NCBI GenBank assembly: GCA_002104985.1
Contig: MCGO01000034.1
Span: 62,001 to 126,000 of the forward strand
Direction of reading: 5' to 3'
DNA length: 64,000 nucleotides
DNA from: Rhizoclosmatium globosum
Taxonomy: Eukaryota > Chytridiomycota > Chytridiomycetes > Chytridiales > Chytriomycetaceae
Shown here piece by piece: positions 35,040 to 46,848 of the stretch (its first letter is position 1; each line of letters starts with the position of its first letter). Position numbers and translations under genes: made by a program. A model generated the notes under the pieces. It was not told the DNA's origin, did no database searches, and was given only the letters and a program-made list of their open reading frames with translations.

Positions 35040-36640
35040 CTCTGGAGTCTGCAAACCGAGTTCGAGACGTTGAGACGTTTATGATGGCATTGGATAAACC
35101 GAGACACAATTTGGAGACTATTGTTCCTCCTTTTGGATTTGCATTTTCTTGCCAATCCCCAAATCAATCGTCTGACGAACCTCCATCCCGCCAGACTCTC
35201 AACATCAGTCGCGAAACAAAACTACACCACGAGACTAATTCCTGGTTTCGGCGGGAGCTGTAGCAATAGTGGCGGCAGTCATCTCAAGCTTAGCCAATTT
35301 ACATCTACGACACTCCTCCAACTTTCAGCATTTCTTTGTGTCTCCGTCCCATAAGCTACAGTGTTCTCCCCCTTCACTCTATCCCTTGACGCATTATTGA
35401 CTTCAACAGGCGTTGGTGCCTCAATGAACTCAGAATAGCGTCTAGACTCAAAATCCTCCCCCTCAACATCGAATTCATATATTTGCCTTGCCCGTATTCC
35501 CGTACCCAGACAGATCGATTCTTCAACATTTATCTATGAAATCGTCACCCCTTCCTTTCTTCTCGTTCGTCGTGCTTGGTTCTTTGGTGACTCAATATGA
35601 AACTCCGCGATGCAATCCAACATCGTTCAGATCCATCCCGCATCGCTCGTGCATCGCTCTATTTGTATTTGTATATGTGCTATGTCCTGGGACGGGTAAA
35701 CGGAGGTTTCAAAGAATCAGATTCATCAAAGATCTGAGAAAGTCGTCAGCATGATTGCATTCGAGGTACGTGTCGTGGTATTCATTCAACTGAGATAATA
35801 ATAATACGCGGAAATAGGGCGCATGATTCGATGGAGATGTTGGACTAAGAGGGACGGTTCAAGGCTGAACAGTGCACGGATAGAGGAGACAAATACAGTA
35901 TCGCACTGGACTCAAGAGATAAGTTGCATAGTACGTTGAGTGAATAGATTGGGTGGTCTGGTTGAGGTGCGCGTGAGTTGGTCGTGTTGGTCGAATTAGG
36001 TCCGATTCCGAGACTTCTTTCAGCCAACTTGAATCGAGAATACAACAAATGTAAGAATTTAATCGTATGAAACTCTGTTCGTTACGAGGTTTACTAGATG
36101 GCGGTGGCTGATTCAATACGTTGAAACTGTTCAATCTGTTCTTCCCTTCAAGTCAATCTGCGAGAAAACATTTAATCGCGACTATTGTACTTGGTTCTCA
36201 ATTCAAACGTGGAAATCGACTCCAACTTGTATTCAATCTCGTCATAATTTTTGTCGAACTATGGTCCTTCAATCTGAAACGACATCATAAACGTAACCCC
36301 AATGATTCAAAGTTTAATACTCGCGCGATTTTGGTTTATCTATAAGAGACGAAATTCGAAGATTACATACTTGAATGTATCCCGAAACTATATATAGCCT
36401 CTATTCTATCTCTTTGGTGTACAATCCGCATGGTGTTGTTATCGAACTATGTACTGTACGTAATCGCGCAATGTTTGAAATGCAGCTTTGAGTGAACGCG
36501 TTGAATATTTTTTAACAGCACTGTAAGATATTATTACGCGATGAAAACAAAGCCATTGTGCAAGGCGGCGATTCTAACCAATAAACCGGTGTTTAATGAA
36601 ATGAAGGATTTGTTGTGTTGTGAACTACAAAAACCCAATG
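35040..36640 (+). repeat. Dispersed noncoding repeat, copy 1
   Basis: Segments such as GAGACACAATTTGGAGA, GGATTTGCATTTT and TCAATATGAAACTCCG recur in the same order at 39420-40780 and, inverted, at 43780-44960. No long frame is shared between the copies. This looks like an old, diverged transposable element or a repeated segment without coding capacity. Confidence 0.55.
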
Positions 36641-36829
36641 AAGAAAGCTTCAGTGTAAATAGTACAGGTAATATTTCATTAGCATAAACACATAACCATA
36701 ATTAATAACAGCTACAACCCCAGGCTCTACAATCAACCTATCCGACAATGTATAAACCTCGGCTATCACGTTCCTCCCACCACTTTCATTTTGTTTCATC
36801 ATTTGAATTGGAGCCAACGGGGAGCTCGT

Positions 36830-37125
36830 TAATATACCCGCGAAGGGTTCTTCCAAACCAAATCACACTCGTAATTGCACCTCGAATAAGTCAAATGGAT
36901 CTCGTCACCAACCCAATCTCAAAATCCAACCAGAGCTCATAACCCACTAAACACTAAAAATCCAACGGAGCTCATTAGTCAAAGGGATCTCATTTCCAAC
37001 AGGATCTCATTCCCCACAGGATCTCATAAGCCAACAGGATCTCATCGCCAACGGGATCTCATAAACCAACAGGATCTCATACGTCAACTGCACACCCAGT
37101 CAACAAAATACCATCATGGGATCTC
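36830..37125. repeat. Minisatellite with GGATCTCAT core
   Basis: An imperfect tandem array of units of about 18-24 bp with the core CCAACAGGATCTCATA, clearest between 36960 and 37080, with degenerate units (GGAGCTC, GGATCTCGT) on both sides. It lies just 3' of the third RRSAR gene copy. No coding role seen. Confidence 0.75.
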
Positions 37126-37175
37126 ATGAGTCTAACCAACAGAATCTTCAAACTTGACATGGCCACATACTTCTT

Positions 37176-38280
37176 TCAAGGACGTCCGTTCAATTCAGCC
37201 AGTCTTGCCGATCGTCGAGGAACTTGGGCCTGTTGTGACGCGATTCTTGCACTTCGTCTTGGTGGTCCGTTCTCAACCTTGACTGCAGCTGCCTTCTTTT
37301 TCTTTGGAACAATCACAGCGACTTGAACAACGACTGGGGCAATAACTTCGGCAACCTCGTCTTCCAACGCGACTTCGACCTCGGCAACCTCAACTTCAAC
37401 AGCGACTTCAATCTCCTCTTCAGCATCGGCAGTGAACACGTGACATAACCCACTTGGACCTTGCAACTGAAACTTTCTCTTGTGGTCTGCGTGGTCTTTT
37501 GAGTTTCTACGCAGTGGCAGAAGTGCATTCTCGAGAATAACACGCGTGGCAACCAAGAATCTGGAGAACTTTCGTTGTCTGGGTGTGTTTGTCTTTGTTT
37601 GGCGTTTTGCCTTGGTTGGTTTTGGTCTGATTTGGAAGAGTTGGCGGGTAACTGGAGCTGGACCTTGTGATGGACCTGGAGCAGGAGCAGGAACTGGACG
37701 TGAAGCACGTGGAACTGGTGTTGGGCGTGGTGCTGGACCGGGAGGTGGACCATACATTCGGCGACCAGACATGGGAGCTCTGGCAACTGGGGCAACTTCG
37801 ACATCTTCGGGAACAACAAGAGTGACGCGTGGGACTGGAGCTCGTACGAAACCAAATGGACCATCTGTGTGTTTTGTAATAAAGTTTAGATATTTTGACA
37901 GAGATGAAACGAAGGTGTGGGAGAATAAACAGCAACGAGAATCACTCACACTCAATTCGTGGTCGTTCAGGAAGGGGTTGGGCTTCGGCCGCTGCAGCAA
38001 TCAAAGTGTCAAATGAATCGGAACCTGAACCAGAAATGTTAGTTTGGTTAGTTTGTTCCTCAGCCATAGCAAGGAGAAGGAGGTCAAATCCAGCCAAAGA
38101 AGACGATGAAACAACAGGAATATCGGAAAGAGCGCTTTTGGGGACAGGGACCCCGGGGGTAACAAATGTGTTTGAGGACACTATTAGGGGCGGTGAAACG
38201 ATTAGTATTCGGTGTAATGAAGGGTGAATGCGGGATGGTAGTGATAATAAAGGAGGTGAATGTGAGGTAGAGGGATCCAT
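37176..38280 (-). CDS. RRSAR-family basic protein, copy C (diverged)
   Basis: A more distant member of the family. Copies A and B share its upstream noncoding sequence and the NTFV.PGVPVP start, but the body differs: a DLLLLAMAEEQ segment, an intron (about 37865-37948), Pro-rich GPPPGPAPRPTPVPRASRPV, a basic part, then acidic Val/Glu repeats (VEVAEVEVALEDEVAEV). The C-terminus is again PRRSARIASQQ ... RRSARLAEL. It has an in-frame ATG at 38280 (ATGGATCCC) where A and B have CTG. Alternatively translation starts in an upstream exon, with the main body beginning at 38180. Shared architecture suggests a shared, unknown, probably nuclear role. Confidence 0.6.
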
Positions 38281-38460
38281 TGGTGATGACAATGACAGGC
38301 TGTGATGAAGCCGTTTGTAGTTGAACTGATATCATGATGGTTTGATGTACACCCGCAATCCCGATCACTAAGCGAGACAGGGAGCGCGTAGGGAGGGTCC
38401 AATCCAATCATTCACAGCGTGGTAATGGTTACGTATTCACAACGGTAAAGCGGAGTGAGA

Positions 38461-39419
38461 GGGAATGCACATACTATTTGTTAGAAAGAAAAAAAAGGGA
38501 CTTTCGCACACGCGTTTGTCCGAAATGCAAAATCTGACAATTCTGACATCCTGTCAATCAACAAGATTGCTTCAGATAGGCTTTTAATACGATATGAGAT
38601 GAAGAATACGGAACATCCTCCTCTTAAAGACAATCGTCACAAAAACACTTGACCACTTACAAACTTGAAAACTTGAAAACGGGTACCGCGTTTCTTGGCT
38701 GAAGAAAGGTCATAAATGAAATTGTGGGATATTTCGTGAATGCAAAACCAGCGTGATAGAATAACTACAACATGTCTGCAATGGTGAAAATTAGATTCGG
38801 TGTGGTGAATTTGAACCAATCATCACATTTGCAAACATTCCTCCAGCCGCCTGTTCCCATCCACATCCAACCATGAGACAATTGAATTTGAGCATGAACT
38901 CAGCGTCATCTTTTAAGTTTGTTAAATAATAATGCTTACCAGCTGAAGTGTTGACAGTCTTACATAGGGGCTTGGCTTCAGCTTCTTCGATTCGAGACAA
39001 CCAAAGTCTCATTCTTCATCCCTATCATCCTTTCTCATCATTTAGTCACAGTCTTTTCTCGACGCCGTAACAGTCTATGAAAGACATAGTCGTCGTCCAT
39101 CCTCCCGAAATCCCATTTTTGTTGTTTTTCCATTTTTGATTCCACCTTTTGTCGAGGCGAAGATGGCTGTGATTGCTGTCTTGCAATACATATCTTGATA
39201 CAGGTGTGCTGATATGTTGGGTCAATCCGTCGGTTCTGTGATTAAGTTGATGTTTGAGCAGATAAGTAGAAGGGACAAGCAAACTTATCTTAATATCTAC
39301 ATCATGATGAAAGACAAACCGCTCGCTCCTATATTCGATGTGTTGATGCAGTGGTGTCGGTTGTTGTCCTGTTTGTTGATTAATAAGATTTGGATGAAGA
39401 AAAAAGGGAAGAGGGGAGA
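38461..39419. other. Intergenic sequence of the repeat-rich island
   Basis: About 950 bp with short overlapping frames only (the largest is 142 codons on the minus strand at 39046-39474, of no recognised type). No RNA gene seen. Confidence 0.3.
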
Positions 39420-40780
39420 CAAAAAATTCTGGTACAAAGCGGCTCCCAGCTAAAACAACTTCAATCCACCTCAACTTTCGTGTACCTTGCCTAAGACGTT
39501 CTAAAGGGTAGGAACAGTTGGAATCCGCCGAATTCGGTGGTTATTGATGTGTTTGATGTGTAGATGCAATGTGGAAGTCTTCAAATTGAGTCCAGAGCGT
39601 CCACAACAACATCCAGTTAACTGAGACACAATTTGGAGATCTCTATTGTGAGTTCTGCGGATTTGCATTTTTGAATTTGATGCTCATCACCACTTCCACC
39701 CAACTCCCCTCATCCCGCCAGACCATTAAAGCTGTCTCTCGAGATACACTGACGCCATCCATGGACACTGTGCAAGACGTGGAAACAGTGGCAGTAGTGG
39801 CATCAGTTGCTGTCCATCCCATAATCTTTCTCATCTCTCCAAATCCTTTTCACCCTCTCTATTTCTCAACTTCCTTCTCCCGTCTATCCATACCGTCTAC
39901 TTCCATTAGACGTAGCCCTGACTTCGCTGGACTTAAGTCTCAATGAACTCAGAAAGCGTCGTTCCAACTTCCCCCTCCCACACCTCCACCTCAACTTATC
40001 CAGGAAAATCGGTCGTTCGACTATCCCCATTCCTGTTCCTCCTCTACAGTCAAATCTTGAATTTTAGCGGCATTGGCCAAATCGGGGCTACCCCTTCCCT
40101 CCTATTCGTTCATGATGCTTGGTTGTTGTGACTCAACATGAAACTCCGACTTTGTATCAGTGCTGGACACTTTCAAGTCTATCAAATTATATTCAATCAA
40201 GGATGAATCGAGATGTGGATCAAGGTTGGGATATTAAAGGCGGTGTGGGAGATAAGGACCGGAGGTATGAAGGATGATCCATGATACAGGCTCGATCGCG
40301 ATTACACGTCCAGTTCCTTACGGATACAATGGACAAGCAATCGAATAATGAATTACGTAATATGGTGTAATTAGAGCAGTGCTGGATAGTTTGGTGGATG
40401 ACTGGACATCAATGACTGAACTCAATCAGGGCAACACAACTGATGACAACGCAATATTCGAGTTTCGGCACAGCAAAGTTGAATTCATTCTTGATTTAAT
40501 TGAATGGATACTGGACGGGGCCCAGAGCAGGTGATACTTGAATGAAGGGATCTGGTCGGTGGCGAAGCGTTTCAACACGTACGATTCAAAAGCGAATAAG
40601 AACTGTACGTGAACTTAGTAGATTGGAATGCTCAGCAAAGGCGTGAGTGAGTAGTGAGTAGGTCCTGTTGGTAGTTTTGAGTCGGAAGGTTTTGAGACTA
40701 AAGTGATTCAGCCTACAACAAACTGTTCTCGATTCTGTATTCAAAATTTATAGCGGTATTCATTGTTCGTGTTTATTATT
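39420..40780 (+). repeat. Dispersed noncoding repeat, copy 2
   Basis: Shares ordered blocks with 35040-36640 (same orientation) and with 43780-44960 (inverted). The match to copy 3 is clearest at 39420-39600, where CAAAAAATTCTGGTACAAAG, ATTCGGTGGTTATTGATGTG and CTTCAAATTGAGTCCAGAGC recur in reverse complement at 44760-44945. Confidence 0.65.
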
Positions 40781-41426
40781 AAGTAAACCGGTCAGTCGGT
40801 GCCCAAATAGTATTGACAACACATCGACGAAAGGAGAAATAAAAGGGGCTCCTGAGAGCGTTCCCAACTAATATGGGCACATCCACCAGGATCCAGGTGC
40901 ATAAACAAGTACAAGAATAATAGAGAATAGTAAATGCTGGGGATGCACTAGCACGAGTTTGTAGGATGAAAACAAGGGCGGTGTCAACCAAACCCTTCGA
41001 AACAGAAGAAAACACGCGAATCGCGATCAGTGAGGAGGCCGACCTTTTTCTGTCACCCAGTTGGATTTGCAGCTGCCGTACTCATTGCAAAATAACCAAC
41101 TGCGGCGAGACAAGTGCAGCCGAAGCCACACCCATCATAGGAGACGTTGTAGAAGTTACAGTGTCTGCAGGACCGTCGCACAGTAACTCCTCACTGAGAA
41201 AATAGTGTATCAAGCATATCATATTGTAGATTTAGATGGGGGTTCGTAGTAGCTGGCGGAAGTGTAGATGCCCTTGTGGTTTCACTGATTCTGGAAGGAA
41301 GCGAAAAAAATCAGATGGTACTGATATAGCTCACAGGGCTGCATATAGAAGTTAGGCGTGGGATTAGGGCCAGGAAAGATAACACACCGGGAGGGTTGTT
41401 TTTGATGCTGACAATTAAATTCATTC

Positions 41427-42170
41427 GCCAACATCAGCCGAATCGGTTTGCACGTCATTTTCGGCTGGATTTCCTGTATTTGAATAAAAGGTTCATGAGT
41501 ATCAAAATGAAACAGAGACACACAGAAAGAGGGAAAGAAGTATGGGTGGGGAACACGCGTAGGAAAACAAAATAAAGAAATATTGATGATGCTCTGAGCT
41601 GACTTTCGCAAGTGCCTCCATGCAACCAAATGCAGGGGCTGAGTCGCGATCGTGGTCATTCTTTTCCAAGGGATATGTTATGGATCCCATCAGTCAGAGT
41701 GGAGCTTATAGCCCTACAGATTCCCGAGCTCAGGGTGAGGGTTCTCGTGCGAATACACCACCAGACAGCCACTCCATGGCGCTACGCTGCGTGTTTGTAG
41801 CTTGGGGGCGGATAGGTAATATGCCTGCCATATTTCAGGTGTGGCTACCAACCAACTAGTTTGGTTCGATCCGGTATAAACTACTACGCGTGGGGGATGA
41901 AGGAGGTGGAGGAGTAATACATGCCTTAAGCTCTGGTCAAGATACAATACGTCGGCATGGGTCATTTACGGCATGACATCTGAATAAACGAGGATGTCAG
42001 TAAACAATGACATGTGCTCGTGGTTAATACCTTTGGAGCTGAGAGGGTAAAACATGCAACGGTGGACGCTGATGGAAGCGACGGGTCGTTTTGTGTGGGT
42101 GTTCTTGGATTTGAGACAATTTTTGTAGAGTGAGAAGTAGGTGTCGGTTGAACTTTAAAACTGAACAGCA
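41427..42170 (+). repeat. 0.7-kb direct repeat, left copy
   Basis: From CCAACATCAGCCGAATCGGT onward this segment matches 45939-46670 in the same orientation, nearly identically for about 500 bp and then with more differences. The copies are about 4.5 kb apart. Both contain the same short plus-strand frame (MQPNAGAESRSWSFFSKG), possibly a copied exon. It is LTR-like in arrangement, but no retroelement genes lie between. Confidence 0.8.
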
Positions 42171-42252
42171 GAACCATTTCGTTTAACTTGAGTGGAACGT
42201 ATTATAGAAAAAGAGGACTTGAGTATTTGTTTATATGGAACTATGCAACTAA

Positions 42253-42762
42253 TTAAACCGTCCTCCTTCTGTGATGATTTCTGGCATTTTGTGCCACCAG
42301 AACAACACTGCCTACTTCCTCCATATCCTCATCAAAATCGCTCCCAAGGAGTCCCACTTCAACGCGGACACGTTCAGCTTTGTGTCGTCTGTCCATGTTT
42401 TTGAAATCAGTTACACAGCTAGTCACAAAGCCATGTTGAATGCGTTCATGCCTCAGAGCAAGGGCTTTCACCTTTGCTCGCGCATCCAAGTCAAGCTCTG
42501 TGCTAGCTGCCGCGATTGCTGCCAGAGCCGCAACCTGGCCTGCCTTTGCTGCGTGTTCCGCCAGTATCGCTGCGTCACAGGAAAGTTTTGCCTCTCGTAG
42601 CTCTCGTCGAAGGCGCGTTCTTTTGAGTTCCTTTTGTTGAACAGGGTGCTTTGCCACAGTGTGAATTTGTTTTTTGGCTGTGACGGTTGCCGAGAAGGCT
42701 TTTTTTACCCTGTGAAGAGCAGCGCCGACGTAATTGTAGATTGAGTTCGTTGCTGATTCCAT
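42253..42762 (-). CDS. Small coiled-coil protein in the repeat island
   Basis: ATG 42762 opens 169 codons. The protein is rich in Ala, Lys, Arg and Glu and strongly helical (KELKRTRLRRELREAKL, AKAGQVAALAAIAAASTEL), consistent with a coiled coil, and ends with a basic tail (RNHHRRRTV). No family recognised. It is the only convincing frame between the two 0.7-kb direct repeats. Confidence 0.5.
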   Translation of the reverse strand: MESATNSIYNYVGAALHRVKKAFSATVTAKKQIHTVAKHPVQQKELKRTRLRRELREAKLSCDAAILAEHAAKAGQVAALAAIAAASTELDLDARAKVKALALRHERIQHGFVTSCVTDFKNMDRRHKAERVRVEVGLLGSDFDEDMEEVGSVVLVAQNARNHHRRRTV

Positions 42763-43779
42763 GATGCTTTTTATTTCACGTTGACAGCTCCAACAAAAAT
42801 CACATCAATCCAAATTGTTTTCTGGAAACAGTCCAAATTGTTTTCTAAAATTCGTATGATCTACCCATAACCTGGCTCGTCTGTCGAAGATATATCAAGG
42901 AATAATTTGTAGCTATGTTTTATGTTCTAATCAAAGGTACAAATCAGAAAGTCAAATGCACGTGAGATACAACGTGTTTTCATTTACGCCGTGGGAGATG
43001 CGTCCTAAAGCTATATGTGATACTTCTGCACTAAAGGCCTTACAAACATCACCTTATCAAAATCAATTATCTATCAAAAGGCCCCTTCCACTTGTTAATG
43101 CGTTGATTTGATCCAAATAATGCATTGTAATTTCGCGCTTACTTTTGCAGAGAGCCATAAATGCGATTTGAACTGTCCCAAACCAGTTAAACTTATCAGC
43201 ATTGTCATTCATGATGTTTGGAAAACTAGTAAAATAATTCAATTGATACTGACATCCGATTTTTGTTTTCGCTGCATAACAATTGGTTCCGATACGATGA
43301 TGCGACAATTGAGAACAATGCCTGATACATAAGATATGTGGGAGTATGAACAAACGTGACTGGCCATTTCTCTCTTCGAATAATGTTTGTATCATAACCG
43401 TGGTCGATCTTGTGCAAAATAGCTTACGAACAGATTTGCTTATTGAATTTGAAATTTTTAAACTGGATTTGCGAGCTGGAATATCGCGCTGGGGATAGAT
43501 TCGTTCTTGAGCAAGAATTCAACACATCAATGTATGGAGGGTCAGCGATTCATTCTGCAAAGTCAAGCGGATTGAATGAATTTTGGAGCGCATTTTCAGG
43601 TGTATGACCAGGGCAGTAGTAATCGTGAAGTAATGTATGCGATGTGTTTGAAGATGAAGATAACAGAGTGCGCATATGATGTATTCAGTCTTCCCGTCAC
43701 TAATTAACCACTTAGCAAAGAATTTCATAATAATAAAAACATACCTTAGTTGTTCCTAATTCGAGTTTATAGTGAAGAA
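42763..43779. other. Noncoding sequence between direct repeats
   Basis: About 1 kb of AT-rich sequence with only short, unrecognised frames. No RNA gene identified. Confidence 0.3.
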
Positions 43780-44960
43780 AGATGTCTCAAAACTTTCGGA
43801 CTGGTCAACCAACTCGAACTGGACCAACACCACCAACTCAATCGCACCTCAACCATCAGTTACAATCTATTCAGTCCACGTACGATGAGTGTTCTATCTC
43901 GCATCCAACACATGGCGAGGCTCCAGTACTGAACTATTCTCTATTCCAGTGTCATCCCTCGGATTCGTACGTATTGGTTCAGCCACTCACACACCGATTT
44001 CAATTGGAACTGTACACGAATGCGAAGATTGCTATGTCGTCCTTCGTATTGCCGTTCTTGAGTTCAGTCATTGAAGGAGCCAGTTCCATCCACACCACCC
44101 ACCACTGCTCCAACTACGCCATATTACGCATTTGATCAACTATCCATTAGGTCATTGTATCCGTATATTCTTACTGTGCGAATTCGCGCGATCGAGCGTG
44201 ACTGTTGCATGTTGGATCCATCATCGTCTCATTCGCGGCATTGAACAAGTTCACATTGATAATCGCATCGCTTCAACTTCGATTGGATGATCAAGTATCG
44301 ATACCGATACAATGGATCGGAAGGCGGGTGTTGTGTTGAGTCTTTTGGTGACCAAGTATGATGAGTTCTAGGTTGGAAAATACGTTGACTTGAACGCAAA
44401 TGTGGTCGTATTCGAAATATTGTCGTATGGGGATAAACGACTGATTTTGAATGGTTTGAGGTAGAGAAGGAGTTGGGGGACGACATTATTCTGAGTTCAG
44501 TGGGCGTCCAGCGGAGTCAGAAATACATCAAAGAGGAGCGAAAACAGAGTATGAGAGAGGTATGGATGGATGGAAGAAGGATGCGGAACTAAGGGGGTAA
44601 AGAGGATTTGGAGAGTGGAGGAGAACAATTATGGGACGGACAGGAACTGCCATTACTGCCACTGTTTCCAGGTCTTACAAAGTGTCCAATAAGGTGTCGT
44701 TGTATCTCGGAGACTATACGTAGATGGTCTGGCGGGATGAGGGTGGATGTTGTAACGGACGCTCTGGACTCAATTTGAAGACTTCCACATTGCATCTACA
44801 CATCAAACACATCAATAACCACCCAATTCGGCGGATTCCAACTTTTCCTACCCTTCAGGACGGCTAAGGCAAAGTACGCGAAAGTTGAGGTGGACTGGAG
44901 TTGTTTTAGTCTGGAGCCGCTTTGTACCAGAATTTTTTGTTCCTTATGTGAGTCACCTTT
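43780..44960 (-). repeat. Dispersed noncoding repeat, copy 3 (inverted)
   Basis: Reverse complement of blocks in copies 1 and 2. For example, the ACCACCAACTCAATCGCACC region near 43830 corresponds to 35930-36010 inverted, and 44600-44950 to 39420-39760 inverted. It lies inside the interval bounded by the two direct repeats. Confidence 0.6.
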
Positions 44961-45938
44961 AATTACTTGATTTGTGAAACCCTTTACAGCAACCAACGAA
45001 ATTCCATGAACCGATGGAAAATTGCGGGGCAAAAAGAAGCTGATGGAAAATACCAGGGAAAATGCAGTGGACTTCTCCCTCCAAGGCACTGTGATTGTGG
45101 TTAGCACTGTATCGACGCACACCTTGTTACCAGTCATCCTCACTCTCGGTCCAACTATAAACTCAGAATACTCCTCTGACCTGGGCTGCGATGAAGAATT
45201 CGAACCTTTTTACTTCGTCGGCTTCAACACTTTGGAAAACCCCCCACATTTTTCATCTGCCCACATTTTTCCAGCTTCTGGCCTCTTCGCACTTTGGTTC
45301 AATGTCTCGTTCACCCTGCACGAGGAAGCATATCGCGTCAAAATGCAAATTCTGCATTCTCTTGTACCTAGCCAACCTTCTACCAAAGAATCGACGGTCG
45401 AAGGAGACAAAAAATACTTACTAGTTGTTGGTTTGATGACCACCCGCAAGATGTGAGAGTTAAAAACGTAGTTTGGGAGTTGTATGTCTGGTTGGTCAAG
45501 ACTTGTGGTGTTTGTTTGAAGCCCTTTTCTAGTAGTTTCAATAACGAAGATTATGGAACAACGAAGGAACTGGAGATGGTGTTGCTTGCACATCCAACAA
45601 GCGATTTTGAGGAGGAGTGAGGATGGGACGGTTATGGAGCATGTGGCTTTCTGGCACATGAACGCCTTCAGTTATGATTGGAGATTATAAGGCATGGATC
45701 AAGAAGAAAAGAATTGCCAAACACGTTTCTTGCGGTTACTGTAGTTTTCGCTGTTGGTCTACTTCTCAACGTCGTGAGGAGAGAGGGCGCAAGTTTTGAA
45801 ATTGAAATATAAATTTTTTATTCAGTAAGGAGATTAAGAGGAATTAGAATTGAAAGGCTGAATCAGACGTTCACTTTGGCTAAAAACCAAAGCTATTTGT
45901 AGTCATCATTGTCAACCCTTTTGCAACGAGCCCATTGA

Positions 45939-46670
45939 AGTTTACCAACATCAGCCGAATCGGTTTGCACGTCATTTTCGGCTGGATTTCCTGTATTTGA
46001 ATAAAAGGTTCATGAGTATCAAAATGAAACAGAGACACACAGAAAGAGGGAAAGAAGTATGGGTTGGGAACACGCGTAGGAAAACAAAATAAAGAAATAT
46101 TGATGGTGCTCTGAGCTGACTTTCGCAAGTGCCTCCATGCAACCAAATGCAGGGGCTGAGTCGCGATCGTGGTCATTCTTTTCCAAGGGATATGTTATGG
46201 ATCCCATCAGTCAGAGTGGAGCTTATAGCCCTACAGATTCCCGAGCTCAGGGTGAGGGTTCTCGTGCGAATACACCACCAGACAGCCACTCCATGGCGCT
46301 ACGCTGCGTGTTTGTAGCTTGGGGGCGGATAGGTAATATGCCTGCCATATTTCAGGTGTGGCTACCAACCAACTAGTTTGGTTCGATCCGGTATAAACTA
46401 CTACGCGTGGGGGGTGAAGGAGGCGGAGGAGTAATACATGCCTTAAGCTCTAGTCGAGATACAATACGTCGGCATGGGTCATTAGCGGTCATTTACGGCA
46501 TGACATCTACATAAACTAGGATGTCAGTAAACAATGACATGCTCGTGGTGAATACCTTTGGAGCTGAGCGGGTAAAACTTGCGACGGTGAACGCTGATGG
46601 AAGCAACGCGTTGTTGAGGTTTTTGGAGTGGGTGGGGCGTCTTTGAATTGGAGACAATTTTTAAATGGCT
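45939..46670 (+). repeat. 0.7-kb direct repeat, right copy
   Basis: Matches 41427-42170 in the same orientation; the boundary is sharp on the left (CCAACATCAGCCG) and gradual on the right. It ends about 180 bp before the 3' end of the UGGT gene. Confidence 0.8.
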
Positions 46671-46848
46671 GTTTTTAAATGGCTGTTGTGTTTACGTTTC
46701 GGCGTTTCGGGGGTTGAAAACAAGTAACAGCAAAGCTAACCAACATTGTATTTTGTGAAGAACAGCTATAAAAATACAAGGGGAGCAATGCATGAATAAA
46801 GATTTTAAAGTGGGTTTACTATTTCCCTCAAATAAAGACCAAAACACA

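Noticed and set aside
34688..35109. N-terminal extension of the minus-strand frame ending at 34477
   Set aside because: The extension has no ATG in a suitable place and looks like read-through of repeat-rich sequence; only the ATG at 34821 was kept, at low confidence.
41427..46670. Complete LTR retrotransposon
   Set aside because: The direct repeats fit, but no reverse transcriptase, integrase or gag-like sequence, primer-binding site or polypurine tract was found between them.
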